Shown: positions 11,701 to 28,352 of the stretch, in pieces
Layout: each line of letters starts with the position of its first letter
How positions within the stretch are numbered: position 1 is the first letter of the stretch
Notes under the pieces: generated by a model
The model's database searches: none
What the model was told of the DNA's origin: nothing
What the model saw: only the letters and a program-made list of their open reading frames with translations
Made by a program: the position numbers and the translations under genes
Assembly: GCF_910592395.1 (NCBI RefSeq)
Contig: NC_088312.1
Location: 8,620,001 to 8,680,000, forward strand
Origin: Lineus longissimus
Lineage: Eukaryota; Nemertea; Pilidiophora; Heteronemertea; Lineidae
Direction: 5' to 3'
Length of the DNA stretch: 60,000 nt

Positions 11701-13160
11701 GCACACCAATTTGAGTTGGGTTTAATGGCTTTTTTTCCTTTATTTGTTTCAGGTCACCTCATATGCAGGATAGAAGAGGAGCATTTGTGGGAATGTAAAC
11801 AATTGGGAGCACATTCGCCGCATGTACTTCTCAACACACTTATCTACTTCAACACAAGGTAAGAAAAAACTAGGTGGCCAGAAGGATAATGTGCCAACTC
11901 GTCATCATGCGCCACCAAATGCTGCCTGAGACTCATGCTCATCACTAATAATGATTATCGCTTGCGTTGCAAGACATATTTGGATACATGCTGTTATCTC
12001 TATATTTGCAGAGATTTTGCCCTAAAAAATCCACAAGAACATCTGCGGTTGTCTTTTTCGCATATCATGAAACATTGGAAAAAAACTGGCAGTAACAGTC
12101 TCTGTCCGAGTCCAGTTCCAGCAAATATTGGGGGCACTAATGCTGCTAACAAGAATGCGGGCCGCACTGTCTACCTGAGGTACTACGCCCCAGCGCCCAA
12201 TGCTAAAGGTATAGTTCTTTTAAATGAGTTCTTGATAGCCTGTGTTCTGAGATTCAAACAAAAGGATGTTACGTTCATCATTGCTTCTAAAAGTTGAACA
12301 AGATATAGACGCATAATGAGGATGCAGTTACATGATTAAGATGATTGACTTACCATGTCTTTGATGCCCTCAGCTCACTCTGTGCAATCCGTTCTAAAAA
12401 GTTCTTTGGGTTGTCTTTGAAAAAATCTACCATGCTGTTACAGGAAATAAGTCAAAGAAAAAAGAAAAGGATGACTCCCCTGTGTTTGAACAGGCAGAGA
12501 ACACTGACAATCCACTACGATGTCCAGTTAAACTCTATGAGTTTTACTTGTCTAAATGGTAAGTTTGATATCAAAAGTGTGTCCACTTGCCTTATAAAAC
12601 CTTTATAATTATACTATAATTATATATATGTATTACTTAGTAAGTCCTGTTACCAATGGTGTCTTCTGGTCAATCCATATACTGCCAAGTCTGCCCTGTT
12701 CCATCCGTCACGTCTGCCCAGTTTTGGTAATTTTGCACTGATGAAATATTTGAACAAACTGTTTATTTCATCTGAAACTTCAATCCATAGTATCTAAAAT
12801 TACTTACTTTGCCAGAATCGGACCAAGCATATCTGAGAACAAGCCATTTGAAGCAAAAATACTGTCATTTTAGGCTTGTGATACGCGTCGTGCCATTTTT
12901 CCTGTAATGGAATATAGGATGTTGAAAATGATAGCAAATTCTGATGTGCCCCTTTATTTTACAGTCCAGAGAGTATACGGAACAGAAATGATGTGTTCTA
13001 CCTGGTTCCTGAACGATCATGCGTACCAGACAGCCCTGTGTGGTATTCAGCTGCGTCACTAGGAACTGACTCTATGGCCAAGATGTTGAATAGGTTGCGT
13101 ATGGTGAAGGAAATACAGGAAAGTTGCCATGGTGCATTTAACGTAGGGTTTACTCCCTAA
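3159..13160 (+). CDS. ZMYM: MYM-type zinc finger protein (ZMYM2/3/4 type) with Crypton-derived C-terminal domain
   Basis: Sixteen coding exons: 3159-3248, 4013-5374, 6702-6807, 6991-7193, 7440-8703, 8986-9116, 9327-9486, 9709-9893, 10032-10176, 10450-10614, 10789-11205, 11293-11418, 11753-11858, 12012-12208, 12444-12558 and 12965-13160. They sum to 4968 nt, or 1655 residues plus TAA. Start: ATG in CATGGCGGATG. Order: a very acidic low-complexity N terminus, almost all in exon 2 (residues 31-484); eight MYM fingers of CxxC...FC...C form (about 582-970; first CIVCQK, last [10 protein letters not shown]); a Pro-Val-Ile stretch typical of ZMYM2/3/4 (about 1110-1160, PIPVPIYVP); a basic NLS-like stretch (about 1288-1312); then the C-terminal domain shared by ZMYM2/3/4 and QRICH1 ([38 protein letters not shown]). 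That domain is known to descend from a Crypton tyrosine recombinase. Vertebrate relatives are SUMO-linked chromatin co-repressor components. The exon 2 donor is unusual: either GC at 5375 (AAG|GCATGT) or a poor GT at 5366, both phase 0, differing by three codons. Confidence 0.93.
5655..6655. mobile_element. Dispersed non-autonomous element in intron 2 of the ZMYM-type gene
   Basis: The block begins with a self-complementary end (AGCTCACCTCTTAGCAGAGG..., 5659-5684) and ends near CATGAGGTGAGCACAATGG (about 6621-6640), so GGTGAGC recurs near both margins. Between them are a CGT-triplet tract and three diverged internal repeats, about 5769-5892, 6069-6192 and 6236-6360. Each runs from an ACGTTTC-like start through GGTACACAT/GTACACATGTACCCC to a CCAGGGGG-type end. 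TTGACCT...AAGGTCACAGAGGTCA occurs at 6007-6037 and, mutated, at 6485-6514. There is no protein-coding frame. Elements beginning AGCTCACCT with CGT triplets are common in marine invertebrate genomes; the exact family and boundaries need a repeat library. Confidence 0.7.
5702..5763. repeat. CGT trinucleotide microsatellite inside the intron 2 element
   Basis: An almost uninterrupted run of CGT/GTC triplets, with a phase slip (TCCG) near each end. It creates poly-Arg and poly-Ser-like frames that are not genes. Length polymorphism between individuals is likely. Confidence 0.9.
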
Positions 13161-14180
13161 TGAACTGACTAATGAGCAATACGATACTCCGTAAAACACT
13201 TATGATTTTCTAGAAGGCTATCTGTACATTTTGATGTATGTACATCAATCTTTTTGATATTATTTAGAAGTGAAGAGATTCCTTGTTAGTGTGTATGTGC
13301 TTCATGGAAAACTTGGATGGAATGCAAATACAAATTATCCTCTTTTGAAAGGTGTCTCCTGTAGTCATGTCAGTAGAAATGTGTCTGGGGTAAAAGAAAA
13401 TAATGTGTAAACTAATTGGATGATTTTTATGTACATTTTGTGATCAAATATTTTATATCTTGTGGGATTTGCTTTTGCAAGTCCATGATCTGTTGTTGTA
13501 TCAGATGCTGGGCAGGAACAGCCAAACATTAATGGGCCCATTGTATTAGCCATATGCTACCTAAAATCTGCTCGGCAATTTCTGGGTCATCATAAATGCT
13601 CACTGTGACTACAGTTATGAAAAGTAGTGCAGTTCTAATCTACTTACTCTTTAAAATCATAGATAACAGTTTCAAAAAAATTGTAATCTTTCTGGTGTCG
13701 TCATTCATTTGTTGCCTCATTCTAAAATGTTGTTGCAGTTGTGTGACGTGCCAGTTTTGAACTTGGTTGCTTCTGATGTTGCTTTTTACTGTAATCATCT
13801 TGGCATTAAAGAGCACTACTTGACAATCATAATTTTAGCAAAGATTATCAATCTCCGGAGCTTGTGTAATGTATGCCATTGGAGTGAAGCACATTTGTTG
13901 CTGTTGAAAAGCTGGCTTTCATGGGCAAAACCTGAACTCCTGATCTGGTTAGCAGTGGACATCTTTCTTCACATTGCTTGTAAATGTATTTTGTATATAA
14001 GTCCAAGAGGTATATTAGTCACCAAAAGATGTTTTTTATGACGGCATGTAAAATATAAAGCAAGCTATGTTATAGTTAGAGTAGTACCATTAGTTCAAAA
14101 TTATGGCCAGAGAATGCTTGGTTAATATTTCATCTCATGTAGAAAACCTGTAAGTGAATAAAGATAATCATGTTATTCAT
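13161..14180 (+). other. Probable 3' UTR of the ZMYM-type gene
   Basis: AT-rich non-coding sequence follows the TAA. The first good poly(A) signal is AATAAA at 14157-14162, implying a 3' UTR of roughly 1 kb. An open frame at 13709-14041 inside it shows no family resemblance and is not called. Confidence 0.5.
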
Positions 14181-17100
14181 AAAATTAGGAAAGCTTTGGT
14201 TAATTTTTTATCCTGTTCGTATATATTTTGCGGTAATATAATTAGCAAAATGAGATATTACAAAGAAGTGATAAAACAATTGGAAGTTGGGCATTTGACC
14301 AGGGCCTTGTGCTAACCCTATAAACCCTTGCTAGAAAATTAATAATTGGCCCTAGCACTTGCCACCAGGAATAAATAATTTACTAATGAAAATCTGGAAT
14401 AAGAAAAAAGCAGCCAACCTCGGGCTGGTTGTAACTCCTGCTGTACTTATTGTTCGTTCTTCAAAGTACAGGTGGCATTGCGAGTTGTCAGCGCTAAGGC
14501 CTGTGGTTTCCATGCCAGCAAGGTGTAAACACAACCCTGAATAGTTGAAGGTGTACATCTACTTGGAGGTTAAGCTTTGTATTGATTTTTTGTAAAGGGT
14601 ACATAGAATAATGTGCACTAGTCTGGAGAAACACTTCTCAACTTTGAATCACGAATTGAAATTGAAATTTGCCTTCTGAAAGATCTTCTCTTTGCTGGTC
14701 TTCTTAAATCCAAGGGGCTGTACTTGGTACCCTGAAAGCTGTTTGTTTCCCTTCCCGGGGTCTTCCTCAGTCTTGAGTAGTTAGTAGACTGTAAACGATA
14801 TGACAAAGATCGGAACCTTTAAGCAGTGATATTTATTTGGTCTATTGGTTGTTCGTGATCAGAAACAAGCACACATTTCACTACTGGTAAACTTACTGAG
14901 GAAAAAATAAGATCACTTGGCCACTCGGTGATACCATTAAAGTAAGATGTGCTTGAGGACTTCGTCAAATTCACAGATTGATTTACTTGTCATGTTCGCT
15001 TTCGTTGTGTCAATACAAACACAAGATTGCCATGGTGAATATCTGTGTTGTGACCTTCTCTGTCTTATTGAGTGCTTGGTATAAGAAGACCTCTGTTTAA
15101 AATTCAAAGTGTGATAGGCTAATCTCTGCTATTTGGGTTATCACTAGTGTGCACTACCATACTATTGATTTTGGGAATTTTGTGAATAAGTATATTTTGA
15201 GGGGCCATCCTCTAGCTATTTGAGTAGACATGGTGAACCTCTCTAATACAGACTCACTTGTTTCTCTTACATTTTGTGAAATTTTTTAATAGAAATGTCC
15301 TGAACACAGAGAGCTAAACTAATGATTAAATCAGAATATAAACCTAAATTCGGGATTTTATTGAGAGGGGGTACACTCTTGATGGAAGTTTATGCTGGGA
15401 GTTTCTGAGATATCATTCATGATAAACAACACTTATGTTTACAAAAGAAAAAGTTTTTATGATGTGATCCAAGATTGTCTGGGCATGTGTAGAGAGCTCT
15501 TCAAAATGTCTGGACATGTTTGATGAAAATATGCATGAAATATCTGACAAGGATTTAGTCACTGAATTCTCTTGAACTTTGAAAATCATATCATAGTTGT
15601 TTTGATTCTAGGGTTGATTGTTTGAAGTTCCCTGCTCAGAAAATAACTCAGAAACTCAATACCCAAGTCAAATTTGGTGAAAGGACTTTCCATACCCACA
15701 CACTGTTTTGTTTACAAACCAATATTGGTCTCCAAACATGGCAACCAGAGTACACTGTTGTTTATCTGATCCCTGACTAAGCACAAAAATCTGTTGGGGT
15801 TAATCCTTCCTTGCCTACAACCTATTGGTAGTTTGACAACTTTATTTGACCAGCCTGTGATTCAGCTAATATTAACTCTGTATTCAAACACCAAATCCTC
15901 TCCATCTTGGGAGTACAGAGTCTTATTGACAAGGTTTGGGACTCAATTATTTCTCTGTCTTAAGAAAATCAACAGCAATTTCACTTCACAGTTCATTACA
16001 TTACAGGCGGAATCTGCTACTGGTCTTGTTCCGAGACGGAAAATCCCCCCCCCCCCCTCCCCACACACGCACACTATATCCATAGTCCACTAAAGCTGTG
16101 GTACTTGTTTTTCTATCATGATTATTCTGTGTCTGATCACCATAATGGCATGAATAAAAAGTTGGCATGTCGTCTGAACATGTTTTTGGAATAAACCAGC
16201 ATGTGACGAACTGAGGCAATAGTGTTGATCAATTCCTTGCTGTCTGGCCCATTGATCTGATATGAAGCCTCCTAGACCAGAGGGCTTCATCTTCAAGAGT
16301 CCATTTTGCAAGACCAACCCTATATTGTCTTGAACCTATTCTGTTTGCACTTGACTGTCGAGCACATCCTGAAGACCCACAAGTAGGACACTATGGCTTC
16401 AGATTGTCTGGCACATTAATTTGATAATTCACCTCAATTTAAACCTACTTGACCAGGACAGATTCTTTCAAAACAAAGACTTTGACCAGGAGCAGACCAA
16501 CACCATGTGTTGTCTTGAATTCATCTTCTGGTTGTGTTCAATTAGAAAGTGCATCCTGAGAGCCAGACCCACAGGTGAGACACTTTGGTTTCCACAAGTA
16601 AGACTCTGTGGTTCAGGTTGTCCTGCCCTTTAATTTGATATTCCACCTAAATCACGTAAAGATGGATAAGCTTGACAAGGTCAGAGGCTTTATTTCCTGC
16701 ATGATTGGTCCTGATCCAAACCAATTTCTTGCCTTGGCCTTAGATTTTCTGTCCAAATCTTGATCATTGGGTACACACAAAAAAACTCCAACTTTCCAAA
16801 CAAGTTTCTTGGCATGGGGCATGAGCTTATAGTCCGTCTATTCTTATAAAGATTACACATATTTCCTGCTAAGTGCTTTCGGCATAGCTTTTTTGTGGAC
16901 ATTCTTTACTGGTGAAATATTTTTTCCTCTAATCATAATCCCCAAAACAGCTTATCATGAGCTGAGATTGTGCTGAGCTGAATGGAAGAACTATATGATA
17001 TGTTGGCTGGGAATAGGCATAGGCCTACATTTATGGGTAATAATATTTAATAAAATTCCACTAATTATCCATGTATTTTAAAGAGGGACCATAATCAGGA

Positions 17101-17700
17101 GGAGGCGGGCTAATTTAGCCATCTTCAAGTGACCAGTATACATCATAAGGACCCTTGGTCATGCCAGATTCAGCACTAAATATATTCCTGGTACAAGCGT
17201 GAATCATTTCCACTTACTGTGAGATGTGAGAGACCCCTATAGGTGGCTTTGTGTAACTTTATCTTGCTTGCCTAGCTGCTGCCTATATTGTCCCTTTAAC
17301 AGTACAAATCCTTTTCTCTGTCAAAAAGCTAACTCGTACTTTTATTTTTCAAGGTAATAGACATGTGTTAATTTAAAATTTGGAAACAAGGGGGTGAATA
17401 ATGTTAGTAGTGTTAATCATTAGTTCTTTTGGCGGGGCTCTTTGTTCGAGCTATACGCCTCAAATTCCGATTCATATTTTGTATTCAACCCGCGCGCAAA
17501 TATCAAATCAAACCTCGCTTGCAAGTAAACTGTCCTATTCAATTACACGCCAACTATGTACACGAATCAGCTATATCAATTTCGGGATCAAGGTTAGAAG
17601 ATGCTGTCCCATATTTGGTAGGTAAACGCCCATAAATTGCCAAATATAGAACAGAGCTATTCAACAGACATCAATCATTGTGAAAGACGTTAGCGACGTT
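14181..17700. other. Intergenic spacer between the ZMYM-type gene and the tubulin array
   Basis: About 3.5 kb in which I see no supportable gene. It holds a 13-C run at 16045-16057, a diverged tandem duplication (listed separately) and otherwise unremarkable AT-rich sequence. All open frames are short and lack splice-compatible or family-like content. Confidence 0.6.
16309..16660. repeat. Diverged two-copy tandem duplication, period about 184 bp
   Basis: Copy 1 starts near 16309 and copy 2 near 16492. Matching landmarks occur in the same order in both: GACCAAC, TGTCTTGAA, CATCCTGA, GACCCACA, GTTCAG/CTTCAGATTGTC, TTAATTTGATA and CCACCT/TCACCT. Similarity is clear but gapped, so the duplication is old. 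No coding role is visible. Confidence 0.6.
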
Positions 17701-17711
17701 ATTGTTCGCCT

Positions 17712-17720
17712 TATATAAAA
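17712..17720 (+). promoter_or_regulatory. TATA box of beta-tubulin copy 1
   Basis: TATATAAAA lies 100 bp before the ATG at 17812. The same element recurs at nearly the same distance in all five copies, which supports it as the core promoter. Confidence 0.8.
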
Positions 17721-17811
17721 TCCAGCTCACGCAGCATTTGAACATCAGTTACGATATTCGAATAAGGCTTTCTTCATCACTGTCTATTTTTCACCACAAA
17801 AACTAGTCAAA

Positions 17812-20002
<2,191 letters not shown>

Positions 20003-20264
20003 GTTCATATCTAACTGGTCAAAAAAATATCCCCATTCCTTATCTTTTCTAAACATATCAGTTGGTCCAGTTTACTGGAAAAATCTCATGTAACTCAGTA
20101 AGTTGTAAGCAATCTGTGGTTTCAGATTCCCTTGCATCATTCCCATAGGTTTAGTTCCTTGAAATTAGATTAGCCAGTCTCTATTTCTGGCAGAAACTAT
20201 GTGATATTTCGACTTGATCACAAATACATGTACCGTATACCATGATAGCATTTTCAAGGGAAAA

Positions 20265-20270
20265 AATAAA
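20265..20270 (+). terminator. Poly(A) signal of beta-tubulin copy 1
   Basis: AATAAA lies 263 bp after the stop codon and is the first canonical hexamer in the 3' flank. Confidence 0.7.
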
Positions 20271-20279
20271 GCAGATATT

Positions 20280-21060
20280 TTAGTAAAAGATCCTTCTTGC
20301 TATGTTTATGATACAATGTAGTTATGGGCGTTATTAAAGACCATGGAAGCAAAGTAATGTTGAATTGATTGAGGACAAGCTGCTGAATATGAATGTAGTG
20401 TCCATCCCCCCTTTTGACGGAAGACCCCTTTTCCAAAATAAATCGTGAAATTGAAGACCAAGCTAAAAAAGATATTTCTGTTCCCACTCCTTCCAAGACG
20501 GAGCCAAATTCCCCAGCCAGACAACGCCGATGTCATCGTTGTGAAACTGATGACGCTCCTTGCATTCAGCTGGTTGTGACTTTGTCCTCGAAGACCATTG
20601 TGACAAATGCACGCAACACAGCTAGCCGATGTCATCGTAAACTGATGACGCTAAAGTAAACTTATCCTGCATTCAGCTGGTTCTGGCTTTGTCCTCGAAG
20701 ACTGCATTGTATATGTACAATTCCTGGGATCACTGCATGCGGTCAGAAGGTCCCGGGGCGTTATGTCTTGTCAACGCTGGTTCCGACCGCTGTCGTCGCG
20801 AGACGAGCCATTTCTTGATTGGTGTCGTTTCAAGGGCCCTGCGATATGAGGAGGGGGGGGGGGGGCATATGCTGACTGTCACATCATGGACTCTCATCAA
20901 GGAACAACCTCGATTGTGACGCTAGAACTTCGTTATAAAATTGTTTAGAAGAACCCTAAACAGTATAAAATGGGACATCACCCATTGTCTTCGATAAAAA
21001 TGCGTCACCAATATATATCGTCGGGCCACGTGTCAGGTCATTGTCATGACTCCTATCGCG
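20280..21060. other. Spacer between tubulin copies 1 and 2, with duplication and poly-G run
   Basis: A direct duplication joins about 20525-20600 to about 20627-20705. Both units contain GCCGATGTCATCGT, an ACTGATGACGCT block, CATTCAGCTGGTT and CTTTGTCCTCGAAGAC. A 13-G run lies at 20853-20865. The GATGTCA and TGATGACG blocks resemble CRE/ATF half-sites, so the duplication could carry upstream control elements. That role is inferred. Confidence 0.6.
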
Positions 21061-21072
21061 ATAGATTGATAC

Positions 21073-21078
21073 TATAAG
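21073..21078 (+). promoter_or_regulatory. TATA box of beta-tubulin copy 2
   Basis: CTATAAGG sits 82 bp before the ATG at 21155, matching the distance in the other copies. A second TATAAAA at 20964-20970 is about 190 bp upstream of the ATG and is the less likely core element. Confidence 0.65.
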
Positions 21079-21154
21079 GTCGATAACAAACCATTGACAA
21101 CCATTAGTAAGGGAATATTCAACGAGCCAACTGTCCTCCTGCTAAATTATCAAA

Positions 21155-23232
<2,078 letters not shown>

Positions 23233-23260
23233 CTGAATTTGACCAAATCCTTTGTGAACA

Positions 23261-23266
23261 AATAAA
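23261..23266 (+). terminator. Poly(A) signal of beta-tubulin copy 2
   Basis: AATAAA 29 bp after the stop; a second AATAAA follows at 23313-23318. Either gives a very short 3' UTR compared with copy 5. Confidence 0.7.
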
Positions 23267-23329
23267 AAGCCAAAACTTGTGAATTCACGTTGACAATACT
23301 CAGCAATCCTCTAATAAACTTATGTCCTT

Positions 23330-25200
23330 ATAAAGATTCTAAAACGAAAATATTTTCTTGGTGGTCCCTTTTGTCAATTTGATAAACTGTGTCGTTATAA
23401 AAGGAAATGATGTTGCCTTTATCATCAACGCTATCGTCATTCAATCCAAGCAATGTTAAAGCATTTTGGTGTTATACAGTTGTTTTATATATTGATATTT
23501 TAATCAATATAATAGAAGTTAGATACCTGCAATTTGTATTTTTCACAGTCAATACATTTTGAAATTTTGGTGGAAAATTCTGGTGTTATGAGCTATTTTT
23601 TTGCATATTCTTTGCCCACAAAAAGCATTGGTCAGCAAGTCATAATTGTCCACGCCTTCGGCTGCGACTAAGTTGGAGACGACGATACTAAAGCATGAAC
23701 TCTGCCGAGAAACCCTGGTCCAGAAGTTGTGCCATGGCGTCGCATGTCGGTTGATCATACCTAGAAGGCGACAATGTCACAACCAGAATTCGCAATGGAA
23801 ACAATTAGCCCTGATCGTTTCCCCCTCATTGTTTTGCGAAATCTAAAAAGATATTGGGGCGTTCTTCTCTGCCCTCCCCCCCCCCCCCCCCCCCCCAGCT
23901 GAAAAAGTATCTAGCTGCCTATCGTATGGAAACGCTGAAATATCACGGGAGACTACCAAAACCGTTACACCGGAGTGGAAGAAAAATTAGTCCCACCATT
24001 TTGATGCTTCTTCAGTATTGTCCTCTGTTTTTTTCAGCCCGCAATCGCACAATGAATGTAAAATATTTTGGAGATTGAAGTTCACCAACTGCATGGCATT
24101 TGATCCCTTTCACACCGGCGGTATCTCTCCTTCGCTCCAAATTCACATATTTTGTCTTTCCCATTAAGGGGGAGGGACGAGCCCAATACAGTTTCGTCCG
24201 GGGTGTTATGACCAAGTCAGTACTTGGCCATTGCTTGGGAGGTCTTTTCATTTTGGCTTGCGCTATATACTTCAAAGTTTCTCTTTAAGCAGCTCGGATC
24301 TCATGGAAGGGTCAGCAGTGAAACTCGATTTCCTTTTTACATGACACCCTGTATTGTAGTGGGCAAACGAAAAAGCTAATTTCATTTGTTGTGTTTGTCA
24401 TAATGTAATTGGGGGTAAGTATGCATGGATAATATAATATCCATTGGAAGTTATGCAGATCGTTCCAGGGGTTTGGGTGACAGCCCCCCCCCCCTCCCCC
24501 ATTTATATAGTGTAAGCCCTTGAATAGGCCTGGCTAATGCGACGTTGTTAGGATAACAAGACCCAAAGAGGTAAAGAATTTTGAAATCACCTTGAAAAAG
24601 ATAATTTCTTTCTCTCATCATGGTGCAATCCATGTTGGATATGGAAACAGGAAGCAGAAAATGCTTCCCCCTCCCCCCCCCCCCCCCCCCATTCCTTGAA
24701 AAAGGGTCCGTCGCTATTGTTTGGTAAATGGTTTGTTTTATCGACAGAGGCCAAATACTTGTTTACCTTAAATATACGATTTCCAATACACCACATAGAT
24801 TAAAATCAGTCCGTAACGACCATAACGAACCTTCTTATGATTCTGTCCCTCTCCTGACCGAGTTTACAGTATTTTCACCTGATAATTTCATACTGATATT
24901 AAAGAGACACCCCCATTGAAAATTCATGGTCTCTTAATCGAACAACGTGAATCAGTCCTCTGACTGTGTACCTTAGTCACTCGAAGACCACCAATTTGAT
25001 GCCCATGGCTCCTGCCTATAGTCCAGCTTTAAACAACCTTACACCAGGCGCTTGACCAAGAAACAAAGATGTATTTTTTGGCCTTTTAATCCATGGTGAC
25101 GGTTGACAAAATAAACCCCATAATAACCTTTCGCGGCAATCAATAGAATATTACGTCAACTATTCGTTGGGACTTGTTATTATTACGTAATATTCAAATT
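23330..25200. other. Spacer between tubulin copies 2 and 3, with three poly-C tracts
   Basis: No gene is seen. Three long cytosine runs lie within about 800 bp: 23876-23896 (21 C), 24484-24494 (11 C, then T and five C) and 24673-24690 (18 C). Such runs are prone to length error in sequencing and assembly and could also form G-rich structures on the other strand. Confidence 0.75.
25091..25117 (+). promoter_or_regulatory. Upstream block shared by tubulin copies 3 and 4 (copy 3 instance)
   Basis: CCATGGTGACGGTTG followed by CAAAATAAACC starts 215 bp before the copy 3 ATG. Copy 4 has almost the same block (CCATGGCGACGGTTG, 31290) 213 bp before its ATG. GGTGAC/GGCGAC fits the right half of an RFX X-box (RRNRAC). 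Conservation of sequence and position in otherwise diverged flanks suggests a regulatory element. Confidence 0.5.
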
Positions 25201-25214
25201 CAAACGACCGGGGC

Positions 25215-25222
25215 TATATAAG
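25215..25222 (+). promoter_or_regulatory. TATA box of beta-tubulin copy 3
   Basis: TATATAAG lies 91 bp before the ATG at 25306, after a GC-rich GACCGGGGC. Confidence 0.8.
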
Positions 25223-25305
25223 GCGTATCTAGGGCAACTTCTCATTCACAGCTCAGAAGCAAGTCAAGGAACTACTCCAATACCAATCCACACCCAACCA
25301 ACAAA

Positions 25306-27947
<2,642 letters not shown>

Positions 27948-28165
27948 ATTTGAATCTGTACCAATCGATCATAAACAATACCTACAGAACTGAAAATTAA
28001 CATTAACATCCACCGAATGAGAAATATCCTAAAATGAACCAAAAAAACACCATGGTTTCTCATGAAAATCTATTTTACCTTGTTAAGGTCGAACATGTAT
28101 TGTAATACATGCCTGCACTAGCCAAACCATGACAATTTGTTAAGTTTTATATCTTCAATTGTGAA

Positions 28166-28171
28166 ATTAAA
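28166..28171 (+). terminator. Poly(A) signal of beta-tubulin copy 3
   Basis: The ATTAAA variant lies about 220 bp after the stop; no AATAAA occurs nearer. It sits less than 200 bp before the minisatellite. Confidence 0.55.
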
Positions 28172-28352
28172 GTTTTATACAAATATCTTATCTTTGTTGC
28201 GCCTTTATGGCTGAACGCCGTGGCTTCGAGCATTTGCCTTGATTGCGTGTGTGTCCTACTAATCGGGACAGATCTTGAGATCGGACCATGTCGCCCCGTA
28301 ATATCACACCCTCTGAAATGCTCTTACAAGAATGAGCAGACCAATGTGCTGA

